From Emydura subglobosa (Eukaryota > Chordata > Testudines > Chelidae), in the NCBI GenBank assembly GCA_007922225.1, contig ML679963.1:2305794-2369793 (forward strand): a DNA stretch of 64,000 nucleotides, read 5' to 3'. The translations under genes were made by a program, and so were the position numbers. Under the pieces are notes generated by a model that saw only the letters and a program-made list of their open reading frames with translations, made no database searches and was not told the origin of the DNA. Within the stretch, counting starts at the first letter, position 1. Each line of letters starts with the position of its first letter. This document shows positions 1-12,200 of the stretch, in pieces.

Positions 1-1339
1 CTTAGGCTAAACTTCAGACTCATATATGCTTATTAACCACTCCAGTTATCTGTGCTTCCCTGCTCCAAAACTCTGTTTCAGGAAATGGAGGGAGAATGTG
101 TGTGTCAATATTAGACGCTAATTTCTTCCTTCAAACACCAAGTCACTGAGACACACTCTGGCTGAAATAAGTCTTATGGTTACAACCTTCCCTCTCAATA
201 AGGCTCTGGCTAGGAATCTTAATGCAAGAGCCTTCTACCTGCATAAAGAAGAAAATTCCACATCTAAGACATCTTGGCTTTCAGTATAATAGTGCTGTCT
301 GAAAACAAACCAATCATTTAAGACATTACACACACCCATTCCAGGGAATTCAGCATGAATTGAGAATCAGTGCTGTCAAGAGAGCGGGAGACTATTTGAT
401 AGAAGACAGATGAAGCTTTGTGTAATAAAGTTCCCTATAACAATATCATCAAACAATCAAATGAAACAAGAAAATGCCCAAAGAATATGGACAATAAGTG
501 CATCTATCTACCCCATCTTGTTTCTAAAGCAAAAGATCAGATTGAATTCCCATAAATTAAAAAGCCTATCCATTGTAATGCAAGCTAGAAGCCGTTTTGG
601 AGGTACTGCCAAGGGAAGCTGCTTTGATTGTTCTCTTTCTTCAGGATATGAGTTCTTTGGGACACAAAAAAACCTCTCACTCCTGACAGCCAACAAGTAA
701 TTGCACCCTGTGAGGATAATGAACTCTCTGCCTCTGTGGCTGTTGACATTCTGTATCGGCGCTGGACTGTACCGATTGGGATCACAGTGTCTGAACAAGG
801 AGGAAGTGCCAAGTAAAGCTTCAGACCATGCCAACAGGGATGGTCACTGTTGATTGAGAAGGCCTGTAGTCAGGGTCACAGGGAAAGCCATAATTTTTTC
901 TCCATCAATGGAATTATGCCTCAAGGGGAACAATTAATACTCACCCACCCCACCGCCTGCCTAAACAGAATCCCAGGCTCTGCATTCCAGCTAAAAGGGA
1001 TAAACAGAGGATAGTGCATTTTCATTGTATTTCAGGGCAGACGGCAGCCGTGGTGCCCCACCTAAGCCCATCAGTCTAGTGTTTCTGCTCTAGCCGGGTC
1101 TGTTTATTAGAGAGATTCTGGCATTGCATCTTTGTGTTCTGACAAGAGGCTCACCAGGGCCGATCAGCTGTCTACCCAATAAGTACGACATGCCATTTAG
1201 TTCTCACATACTACCCTGGTAAAGCTGCTCCATGTTTCTCACTTCTACCCCAGGTCCCGAAAAAAAAAAAAACCCCACTAATTAAGGGAGCATTTTAGGA
1301 CTTACAAGCAGCTGGTTACGAAAAGCCATACAAGGAAGG

Positions 1340-1520
1340 TTGGTCTAGTTGTTTGTGCACTAGACTAGAACTTGGGAGATCCAGGGTAAAGTCCCTGCTC
1401 TGCCAGACTTCCTGTGTGACAATGGGTAAGTCACAGCCTCTTTGTGCCTCAGTTCCCTACCTGTACCATGGGAAAACAGCACTGCCCTCTCTCACAGGAG
1501 AGAGAGGATAAAAACAAAGG
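1340..1520 (+). repeat. MIR-type SINE
   Basis: A tRNA-derived head (GTGCACTAGACT... GATCCAGGGT) is followed by the MIR core: CTGCTCTGCCAGACTTCCTG, GGGTAAGTCA, GTGCCTCAGTTCC and a CCATGGG ending. The match to the recalled MIR consensus is good. Confidence 0.75.
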
Positions 1521-4500
1521 TTCCAAGGTGCGCAGACACTAGTCAAGTATGTAGGATAGAGGAAAAAGAATAAGGCTGTAGTAAAGATGCTAGGAATAAA
1601 AGGAGGAGAGGAGACAACCTAAAGGGAAGATGAACTAACAACTATTTACATGGCTGCTACCTGGAGATGTACAATAAAAAGGGATTCTCTTCATGCCAAA
1701 GTGGACAGACAGAGACTCCTGTCGAACAGATGGGATAACATGAGTCAATGTTCACTTTTGGGGACCTCTTCCTTTTTTAGAGAGATGTCTGAGTGGAGAT
1801 GCTGGGCTCTGAGTTGGGTAATGCTGTACTGGTTCCCCAGGACACACAGACTAAGCAGAGTAATAAAACTCATCTGCAAGGCTGATAAAGTGACATAAAA
1901 TATAAATTGAAAAATTTTGCTGGAAGGAGATTTGTCTTTTACCTCAATAACCAAGCAATGTTTGTCAGCAACTGCATTTGTTCCTTGAGAAAAATGAAAC
2001 CAATTCCAAAAAACCAAGAATTTTACAACAGAATCATGTAATTAGTTAATATTTAAGAGACGTGACCGTAACGGTTCCAAAGGCTTCCCTTCCCCCATGA
2101 CAAGCTCCCTAGTGAGGGTTCTCCTCCCTGGAGGCACACACCTTGTAACAGCTGAGTTTAAACAGCTCCTCTCCCTCAGCCACCACACAGTGCGAAGGCC
2201 CCTCCTTAGAGGAGAGATCACTCATCCTATTCCGGACTATTTTTTGGTCCAGCCTTCGTTTCCAGGGTTAGGCAAATCTAGGAAGATTGGTGGTCTGTCT
2301 GATACTCCACCACACCATACAACCTGTGCAAAGGGGACCCAAATGGATAATATGGGTTTAAGGAAAGAGTGCACATGGGGAGTGCAAGTAGTTTCTGTAT
2401 CCCACTATAACTGTAGCCTCCTCAGGACCAGAAAGCCTAATCTCTGCTCTATTGTTTCAAGTAGTACCCTTTAACAGCCTGCGCAAGAAACAGTGATGTT
2501 GGGGCCCGTTTTTAATCCCACAGCCCCAACTGGGTCTCAAATGTATGCCAAGTGTAATGTAATTCTTAGACTCTTTCTTTGCGACACTAATGCTCTGATT
2601 CGGTTTATCCAAGTACAGCTGTGCAGGAATCTGCGGTGAGACGGTGCTGCCCAAATCCTTCATAAACTAGATAAGATACAAAGCTCACTGCCAGGCTCAC
2701 TCAGTTGTCTGGCAAGCATGCTAGGGTATCAGAGTTCAAATCCTGGGCTCCCTGGGCCAGCAGGGACTGAATGCTGAAGAGGCAGAGATGGGGATGAAGC
2801 ACCATGCCTAATGCTGCTCTCAAGTAACCTCTTCTGACCAATGCCCAAGGAAGAGCTGATGGGCTCTGGAGGAGTAGATCCAGGGCTCTCAGCTAAAGGG
2901 AAAAAATTGTTGTGACTCACAGATGAGAAAATGTTCTAAGATTTTTGGGGTGGTTACCCATAGCTTGACCCAAAAAACAGCTACAGCCAGCTAGGTCTGA
3001 TGGAATATTTAAAAGCATAAGGCAATTTCCCAGATAATTCCCTGAGCTAAAGAACAGAGGCAATGAACAAGACTCTAAAGAAGGGTCGTGTTTTAGGATA
3101 CAGATGAATGACAATAATCCCCCCGAAGGATGTGGTGTTCCATATATGTGGCATGCACACACATCCATGTCAGGAATATGGAAAGGGATTTACAACAATG
3201 TACAAAGCAGTGCATACTTCACAGGAAAACAAGAAGAGCTCATTGATGCAAAATGAGTCTGTGTTTGTAATAAAGTGACATTTGAGGCAGTAACTAGGTG
3301 TTTCTGCTTATAAAAAAAAGCAGCTTAAGCTGCAATGTTGGCAAACTATAAGCTCCAAAGTAATTTTTAAGCAACAACATGAGGAATCTGGTTAGCTTTC
3401 AGCTTGCTATTTTTAAACTCACTTGGACGTGCTATGTGTCATCATCTGATGTAGTTACAGCAGTTTCTATTGTTGAGTTGTGTTTGGATTTTAGTGCTCT
3501 TGTGAAGGAAACAAATGAGGAGAGCCAGGAATAGCAGAGGCTCTTTCTACACAGACCTGTCCAGGTACCTCAATCTTGCTCCTGTAGCTCCCACTAATGT
3601 TTCAGACTGGTGCCCATTTGCACAACTCCACCAGTGCACTTCAGCCATAACCCTTCTCCACTTAAAACGTGCACCCCTCATGAATAGTCTGCCTTTCGGG
3701 CTTAAATGGGTCTATCCTGCATCAGGCGTTTTGAAATAAGGAAGTATATCCACTAAGCACTCAGTCCAACTAACATTTCACTTCAAAGCCACATTCCAAC
3801 CTTCGTCACTATAGGAAGAGGCAAGTGCAAAGTTGTAAATGACTGACCTGAATATGAATGCTGTTAATTTACAATAGTCTTCTCATCTTTTCCCGTACAC
3901 TGTTCTACAAGCATTCAAGCACTATCGGCAAAGAATGCATTTACTCAGCATATTCAACATTACAGGATGTCTTTTCATCACCACTTTGAGACAGAAACAA
4001 CTCATTACTCCAATGAAGATATACCAGCAAAACAACTAAGTCCTGATGAATGTCATGCTAAGTATTTATACAAGTGCATCTGTGCTAATGGACAGACTAA
4101 GGGTCATCAACATTTTAAGGTTGAGTGTTTCAGTTTAGGTTCAGTCAGTCAATTTTCTGTTAAGATTTTATAGAATTTTTGTTGGGAAACATGAGTATTG
4201 TACTTAGAATTTAAATAGCTGCCTCAGAACAGAGACAAACTGCTGCATATGAAGGAGCAGAAATAAAACATAGGCACCTCCCAGGAATATTTGAAATGCT
4301 AGTGAATTTTTCATGTAACCAGAATTATATCAATAGTTTAAAACATACGGCCACATGGTGTTCTCTGAAATTAACTCCATTCGAAGAATTGTCTAAATGG
4401 TTTTTGACACCACAAGAATAAAATCAAGGAGAACTTGGTCTAAACGTACTCCATTTTGAGGTGAAAGAGCCCAGGCACTGTGGGAAATTTCAGCCATGCC

Positions 4501-4904
4501 AAGGCTTGTGACATGACCATGACTGGTCATTAATCCACATTACAAAACCAGGATGCCTTTGATATAGTTACCTGTCTGCCAAGTCTCTATCCAGCAATAC
4601 CAGGGAATGCTACAGCTCAAGACTGGGGAACCTGAAGGTCAGATTTTTAGCATAGCTATGTATGGACAGAGCTGCAATAAAGGTTTTGCAGATTAAGGTA
4701 GATGTCCACTGATATTGTGCAAGGTATTGCAACTATCTGCTTATAGCAGTGACCTGAACCAGGCAGTGTCAGTCCCTCATTTCCAAGAGCAGTACACGTC
4801 ACTTGACAAAAGTAAGTCAACAAGCATCTAAAATGAATGCCGTAAACAAAGCACATGAAAGCTAAACGTAGCTTAATGTAGCTTTCATGTCTCTGTGGCG
4901 GCTT

Positions 4905-5020
4905 TAAGCTGAGGCTTGACAAAGCCCTGGCTGGGATGATATAGCTAAGGTTAGTCCTGCTTTGAGCAGGAGGTTGGACTAGATACGTCCTGAGGTCCCT
5001 TCCAACTCTAATATTCTATG
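4905..5020 (+). repeat. CR1 LINE 3' end
   Basis: The segment carries the diagnostic CR1 tail: GCTTGACAAAGCCCTGGCTG, then GGTTGGACTAGATACGTCCT, AGGTCCCTTCCAACTC and the terminal ATTCTATGATT. Confidence 0.85.
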
Positions 5021-6034
5021 ATTATTTGAATATCACCAGCTACAGCTGAAGGAGATCCTACAGATGAGACAGCTCTGGCAAAGAGAGCTGGATAATAAAG
5101 TATGAAGCTATAATCAGACATTTTCACCATAAAGCGTGCCAATTAAATTAGATTGCATTCTTCCTTCCTTCCCATGTAAAAAAAGGAGAAAGTATTTTTG
5201 AGATAAGTGTGTGCTAAGATTTCTTGGAAGTGACCGCTGCCTAATTTAGTCCTGCGCAGCAGTTCCTAGCTTATCTGTTGGCTCTCCATTAAAAGGTTCC
5301 TTTCCATAATCTTGGAATTCCAGCTATTTCAGAACAAAAATGTTAGTTTATTTTTAGATGGGGGAATTACATAATTTGCAGCAGAAGAGCTACACGGAGC
5401 AGCAAAGAGACCCTTTCCCTCTAAAACACAAATTTATCAGAGACAATGCTATATTTTATTATTTTTCAGTGGGTAATACGTGTCAGACTGGATGAGCATT
5501 TGACAAACTAATTTAGAATTTAAAAAAAAAAGCTTACTGTCATAGCGGATTGAAAAACAAAGATGTTCAAATTCTGGATCAGTTTATGACATCTGTGACC
5601 TTCTTAAGAAGCCCATGGTCTTTTTCCCCCTGCCGATTCCACCCATAAGTGCTCTAGACCTTCTCCCTACAAACATCAACTGCCCATTTAAGTGCAACCT
5701 ACAATAACGAATGAGTGCATGCAGCCCAGAATAATGAATAGCTTTACAATAGACCAGTGCCTGCTGCTCTATATTCCTAAAGAGCCCTACTTCAACAAAA
5801 AACCAGCATGCTACCCAGAACTCACAAGCAATCTTACTACAAATCAGCATGTCCCTCAGAATGCATGGACACCCTTTGGTAACCAGTGTTTACAGCTGTG
5901 TTCCTAAACAATCCTAAAACACCATGTGCCTACAGGGCATTAGGAGGAGGAAGGGTCAGAATTAGGAGGGGAGGGAAAGACTTCATAAGGTAACATTCTG
6001 ATAAAATCTGTAATGTTTGCGATCCTTGCTCTAC

Positions 6035-6935
6035 TGTGTTAGTGAAGGTAGCAGCAAGCAAAGGATTACATGACAAACTACCAAGGGCAGCAGTGGATTC
6101 TCTCTTGATGTCTTTAGAGAAAGACTGGATGGCTTTCTGTAAGAGAAGCTTTAAAACACAAGCTATTGGGCTCAATACAGGGATACCTGGTGTAGTAAGA
6201 AGTGAGAGCTTACGGCCTGTAAAACAGGTTAAGGCCTAAATGGAAAAAGCCGAGTGAACAGATGTATAAGGGGTCACTCAAGTTAACTGAAACTGGTACA
6301 GGAAAGTGCTGATACTGCAAGATTGTAAGACTGCCAAAATATTACTAAAATATGTAGCAGGTATAGGAGGTACCAAGATACTAACTCTCTGAAATGACAC
6401 TTTTATGGATAGCAATGATACATGGAGTGGCGGTGCCCAAATCAGCCAATCAACAGAAAAAGGTGGTATTAGACTACATCAGGAGGGTGGCAACTACCTA
6501 CATCAAAGGGGGCAGAACGAAAGTGTATGTAACAGTGTATAAAAGAGGGTGTCAGAGGGAATATCGGTGTCCGGTCTAGGGGATAACGGAAAGTCCCGCC
6601 ATTGGGCCGAGACCATTGTAAGGCCGCCTATGTGAAACTGACCCAGAGATACTTTAAGTCATTTCTCATTGTGCCTCATGCAATAAACCTGGCCTGGGTG
6701 CCTTCATTTCTCAGCTAATCTGTGGTCATGTCAATTCATTCGATCGTGAGAGCCATCTCGGTTATCTATGCAGAGCTGGGACAGCATCTACACAGGGACA
6801 CATGTACGCAGCCTACACGGATAAACATCAGTGACCAACACACAGATTACCACACCTGGGTAAAATTTAAAGGCCGGTGCTATACAGTAGGTCAGACTAG
6901 ATGATCTAAGGTCCCCTCTGGCCTTAAGTTAGCTT
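6035..6935 (+). repeat. CR1 LINE 3' end interrupted by an LTR
   Basis: The left part (to 6190) has GACTGGATGGCTTTCTGTAA and TATTGGGCTCAATACAGGGA. The right part (from 6855) resumes with CCTGGGTAAAATTTAAAGGC and ends GGTCAGACTAGATGATCTAA plus GGCCTTAA. Both halves belong to one CR1 tail when 6191-6859 is removed. Confidence 0.75.
6191..6854 (+). mobile_element. Solo LTR of an endogenous retrovirus, 664 bases
   Basis: The element starts TGT and ends ACA, the usual LTR termini, and is flanked by an exact 5-base duplication CCTGG (6186-6190 and 6855-6859). A TATAAAA box is at 6538-6544 and an AATAAA signal at 6682-6687, in the order and spacing expected for U3, R and U5. There is no internal coding region, so it is a solo LTR. 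The CR1 around it proves the insertion. The family was not identified. Confidence 0.78.
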
Positions 6936-7554
6936 CTTTTTCACAAACTCCAACTACTTATCGTAACTTTAAACTAGATCCAGGATTTAATTTTTTACTT
7001 AGACATGAGCTGAACAAGCAACTTAAAATAAAACCGCTAATCTTGTGTATTGTATTAGTTTTCTTGCTTCATTGCCATCAACTAGAAATAGTAAACTGGA
7101 ATGCACATTTTTGGCAAGTTGTACAGATGTTTGAGAGGTCCTGCCCTCTCCACAGCATATCAATTCACTCAGCCATCGCTCGGCATCACTACAAAGTAAA
7201 ACAAAGCTGTCTACAGGAAATCATCAACAAAACACTCAGCTCCGCAGGGGCACCAAACGGAGTTTTAATGCTGCCTCAAGTTATCATAGTCCTTCCAACA
7301 AGTATTTATGTAATCCAACAACAATTAGAAGTCACTCAAACCAGAGGGGAAGGAGCCAGTGATCTGCTGATTAAGAGAAATATTCCAAACACTTAACATT
7401 TGTTTAGACAAAGTTTGGGCCACTGAGTTTGGTGGTAGAAATCAGCCAACCTCCATTCATTATATTTTTCATGTGGAGATTAAAAGATTTGTGCTGTCAA
7501 ATTGCTAAAACAGTTACAGGGCAAGGCCAAGACACCCCTCATATAATACATGCT

Positions 7555-7770
7555 GTGCACTTGTATTTATCCTCACATCTGGGGTCTCAAAGTGCTTTGT
7601 GAACATTAATTAAATGAGGCCTCACAGCATGCAAGTTCTATTTTATCTACGGTCTACTGATGAGGAAATTGAGGTACAGAAATTAAGTGACTTGCCCAAT
7701 CACTCAGGAAACCTATAGCAGAGTCAGGAATAGAACCTAGGCAGATCCAGGAGTTCAGAAGACCATTACC
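7555..7770 (-). repeat. MIR-type SINE, minus strand
   Basis: The plus strand shows the reverse of the MIR core: GATGAGGAAATTGAGGTACA, AAGTGACTTGCCCAA and CAGAGTCAGGAATAGAACC. The element is old and diverged. Confidence 0.65.
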
Positions 7771-8724
7771 TCAAAACTTCTCTTCTGAAAAAGTTCAATG
7801 TAGTAGGTAGTGCACAGTCCACGTTACCTAATTTCATCTCCGAGACTCTGGGCAGCAGGCTCTTTGGAAGACAGGTCATACAATGGAAAGAGCACAACTG
7901 GAATCTTCGCAGTCTCCATCTTTGCTGTTTCTGGCGGTTGCTTACAATGAAGTTGCATGTTTCATTGACAAAGCAAAGCCACAGCTGCACCACAGCATGA
8001 AATGCAGTTGGCACTTTTTAATGCCTCACAATAATTCAGGATTCCCATTTGCTTCACTATGAATGGAACCAGAACACTTCAAAGTTCACTGTATGCTGGG
8101 TCCATTTGAGGGTTTTGCAATAAATTCCTGATTCTTGCTTCAGGGAGACGGCGGCGGAAGCCTACAGTCACAGCCTCACTACCCCTTTTCTTTCCTCTGC
8201 TGGCGCAGCAAATGTATTATATACACGTCTACTTATCTTCGGTAATTACACTGCACCTTGCACCTCTTCCTTGTGTTGCCAAATTGCGGCTGTTGGCACG
8301 AACTGCAGAAAGTTCCTTAACCTACCTTAAGCATCATCTTAACCCATGACTTAGAGGACAGTGAACTCTAGGGTGATTCAGCTTCCACGTTTCCATCTAA
8401 CAAGATTTTTTCAGTGAGCCAGGATTGTCTACAGTGACCTTGTAATTGGGATCAGTCCTGCCTCAGCACCACATTCTGGAAAAAACCACATCTGAAACAT
8501 CACTAAAAATCCAAAGCGTATTTTACTGCCTAACCTCAATTGATTCCATAAAGCAAGTACATTTGGAATGGCAGCCACCTAATCCTTCTTAATGGATGTA
8601 CACATGGATATTCATTGCCATCTTCACATGAGCCATTACTCAGCAGAACAGGGCAGTTTTGGCCAGACAGGAAGCAAACGATGCTATTAGCCAGGGATCC
8701 AAGTTCAGAATTCTGTTTCCAAGC

Positions 8725-8853
8725 CAATGGTTTTCAAACAATTTACATTTGAAGCCCCCTAAGTAACTTCAAATGCAAGTGCAGACCCCTTTGGAAGTCT
8801 TATCCAGTCTGCAGACCCCCAAGGGTCCACAGACCACAGGGTGAAAGCCACTG
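8725..8853. mobile_element. Short hAT-type non-autonomous DNA element
   Basis: The ends are inverted repeats of the CAGTGGTTTTCAA type (CAATGGTTTTCAAAC at the left; CAGTGGCTTTCAC on the other strand at the right). The flanks are TTCCAAGC and TTCTAAGC, an 8-base target duplication with one mismatch, as expected for hAT. The element is 129 bases long. Confidence 0.65.
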
Positions 8854-9148
8854 TTCTAAGCTCCCAGATCACCGGAGGCTGAGGTAAACAATATTATTCT
8901 GCAATGAACTCTGTGGGACATGAGCTTTGAAGAGAAACATGACTACACACACTACCATTCCTACTTCTCTTCCTGCAAGCATTATGGTGTGTACATCACT
9001 CAGGGCACATTTGTTGCTTGTAATCTTTTGCCTCAAGTGACATCTATGAAATGCATACCCACACAATGCCCTTTTCCCCTTCCAGTTCTTTATTTCCATA
9101 CATGGAGTTCAGCAGCATACTCGTGTGACTGCTTTGATTTTATGTTAC

Positions 9149-9218
9149 CTTTATTACCACGGTCTTCACCCCAGGAGTTCTCCACCCTCCATTTCTCAAT
9201 GGACCCTTCTTGCCCATC
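9149..9218 (-). CDS. BLMH: BLMH coding exon 11 (active-site asparagine)
   Basis: This 70-base exon encodes DGQEGSIEKWRVENSWGEDR, then GNK plus one base. N396 in ENSWG is the third catalytic residue. The acceptor is CTTCCAG and the donor is AAAG/GTAACA. The next exon should start with the rest of a glycine codon, but no such exon was recognised below 9148. Confidence 0.95.
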
Positions 9219-12200
9219 CTGGAAGAAAGAACAAAGTAAAATGTATTCAGTGGAGAAATTCCGCAGTTTCCGATAGTTAATGCTTCTGCTTCTCAAATCA
9301 CATACAGAACCACCAACCTGACACATGCTAAGTAAACTGGTATGCACTCTCAGAAGAGACTTGTGGTTCTGTTGGTGATTTGAGAAGAGGAAGCACTGAC
9401 CCTTTTAAGAGATGGTCACCCTCTCCTAAGGCAGTCTGATTAGTTGAGGTAATGATTCCATTTTTCTATTACAAAACACAACTACATGGTGTTTTACAAG
9501 ACATGGAATAAGTCACAATGCCTTTTAAAAACTCCAAGTACTTTGCACAGTTTCATTATAAATATTCCTTACCTGTCAGTAGTGGAACCTATGTTATTTG
9601 TTTGAAAGAGAGGTTTCTATTTGCATGACTGTCACAACAGTAACAAAAACTAAGCATCTGAAGTTTATAAAATGCTTTCCCTCTCCCCTCCACCCTTGAG
9701 CCTGACAAGTAATTCTAACAGAGGAGAGTATTTGGGAATATTTTTAGAAACTTTGGTAAGATTTAGGGAGCCATTTCTCCCTTCCTGTGATCATCTGTGC
9801 TAATCTGATTTGAAAGATGCTTACAATTTCTTGGAATACATGCATCTGGCATATGCACCTACACAATATTTTTCTAGTCTATTTCAGTCCTTTCCTAGTT
9901 AGAATCAATGCATACAAGGCTACAAACTAACATGTCACATGAAAGATTCTCAAGCTCCCCAGATGTAGCATTTCATCCCATTGGAGAATGTGTAATGTTT
10001 TTAACTAATGAGGAACAATGGATGTGCCCAAAGAGTCACTTAAAAAAACCCAAATATTTAGTTTAATCCAATCGAGGCAGAAAAAAAATACTAAGGTTTT
10101 GCTGTATTTTAAAATCAAAATCCTCAGCCAAAAAAAGATGACTTGTGCAAATTTGTTTGTTATTTTAAGTGAATTAGCTCAAACCATTTTGTTTTAGATA
10201 AAAAAAATCAAGATGCCTAATTCTTTCAAGCCCCATGACACTTCCCCTTCCCAGAACAGGAATGGTCTGTCAATAGGGGAGGAAGTTATTTTGGTGAAGT
10301 GCTTTTCCTGTTTACATTCACAGCCTAGAAAGTCTTTCCATTCATTGGTCTTGATTGCTGAGGCAAGGCAGTGCTGCTGTAACTCACCTAGATACTACAG
10401 GAACTGCTCTTTGTACTTTCTCCACCCTTTAAAGGTAGACAGAAGTCCTTAAAAATGAGTTACTTGAGATCTACCAAAAGCATTAAACTGAGTCCACTCA
10501 GGAGCGCTTTTTGAACAAAATGTTTATAGCGTGGTTTAGAACTACTGGCATGGATTAAGTGTGCCTCTTTTGGAAATAAATTACATTGTAACATTAAAGA
10601 AAATCCCATTGTAATCAAAACAGGTAAAAAAGACTAATGCTTTGATGGATTTACTAGTACGTTTGAAAGCTCCTTTAGATTAGATTAAAGTCAAGGTTTA
10701 GAATGCCAAACACGTACAAACATAAATAGAAACTACAACCTAGCTTTAGTAAGAAAAATGCCTTCCAAATCTGGACATCTAATGTTAAAACACCACTTCC
10801 TTTAAGCGAGTTCCTGGTTCTAGAAATATCAGTCCTCATTTTTTTCAAGACCCAAAGTATATATAGTCTGTGTATGGGAATGTGTCATTTTAGCAGATCT
10901 TCCTTAGGTCTGTCAAAATTCTGGGATTAGGTGTCAGTATAACAGAGCCCATTCATTCATTCCGATAGCCAGGTTGTGTATCAGAGTTCAACTTTTGCCT
11001 ATCAGAACCATCAGAGGTTAAAAATGAGCTGCAAATCAAGGAAGCAGAATGCCAGGAAGGAATGTCTACTTGTTTAACTTTTGCTGTTCCAAAAAAGTTC
11101 AATGTAAAAAGAAACCAGATTACAGCATGAGTCACTTTATATTTCCTTATATGGATATATGATTGTGTGCAGATGAGAATAAGAGTTAATTAATACAGAT
11201 TAGGGACAATGTCTGCCAATTTAGTATAATTGTGTATAGCAACCTTACTACTATATACACAAATTTCACACGGATTACAGGTTTATATAAGAATTTCAAA
11301 CAGCTACAAATGTATAAATCTTAAATCTAAATTTCAGAAATCAACAGAATATTCATTAATCCTAATCTTCACACCAGATTAGTTCTGTAATTTGACACCT
11401 GAAAAGTTCATGTGCAAAAGACCAGTATGTAGAATACAACTGAATTTCGAAGAGTAGTTCTGAGAAAAACTGACTCAGCAATCCCATTTCACATCAAGTA
11501 CTGACTTGCTGGGAAAGTTTTCAGTAATATGCATTAATTACTTCTCAAAACAAGTAATCTTGGTTTGGAAGAAACTTTTTCTTCAAAGGAATCTTAACTT
11601 TGACTTTTTGTATTTGGATGTAGGGGGAGGTCTCCTAGATTTTTCCAGAAAACACAAATAAAAAGCTGAAAATGATAAGCTTCTAGGTACCTAAAGATGT
11701 TGAGTTTCACATGGTTCTTGCAGCTGACATTTTTCTGGTTTATTATACTGCCAGCAGGGGTACTGCATGCTAAAAGTGCTAAGAGCTGTACTTAGCTGTG
11801 CTATTTTGTGCTTTAGATTCTTCTCTCCCCATTAGTGGAGGTGTCACAGAAGTCATGTGCTTCTAATTTTTGGGCGGGAGTGTTATTTGAGTGCCTCCTG
11901 TTGGCTCTTCAAGCTGGTTTTACGTAGCACAATGCTTGGTGCTAGCCCTAGACTGGATTAAGGAGTGTGCTGTGGAGAAGGGTATCTGCCATCACCTTTT
12001 ATTCCCTGGTCAGGTCAGTGAGAGAAGCTGGAATTCACATACCCATTTAAAGCCAGCCACCGTATATTTTAAGTTTCCTGAAAATACAAGCCAAATTTCT
12101 TTGCCCTTCTCAAACAGTTTCTGGTCAGGAAAAACTAACTACTGCTCTATTGTCTAGGATTCTTCACTTGTTGGTAATTTACTATTTTTAGTTTGTCCAA

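Larger units (their letters stand above)
1..9148. other. BLMH intron 11 (left part), repeat-rich
   Basis: No exon was recognised in this stretch, including the expected last BLMH exon. It holds a MIR near 1340-1520, a CR1 3' end near 4905-5020, a CR1 split by a solo LTR at about 6035-6935, a minus-strand MIR near 7555-7770 and a small hAT element at 8725-8853. The rest is unremarkable AT-rich sequence. Confidence 0.6.

Noticed and set aside
2097..2474. 125-residue open frame on the plus strand
   Set aside because: It lies in BLMH intron 11, has no domain, splice context or conserved composition, and is of a length expected by chance.
2660..2770. Possible tRNA gene (GAGTTCAAATCC, B-box-like)
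   Set aside because: No matching A box, acceptor stem or anticodon arm could be assembled. It is better explained as a worn tRNA-derived SINE head.
6394..6579. Small open frames in the 6.4-6.9 kb region
   Set aside because: They fall inside a solo LTR and have no similarity to retroviral proteins; they are chance frames.
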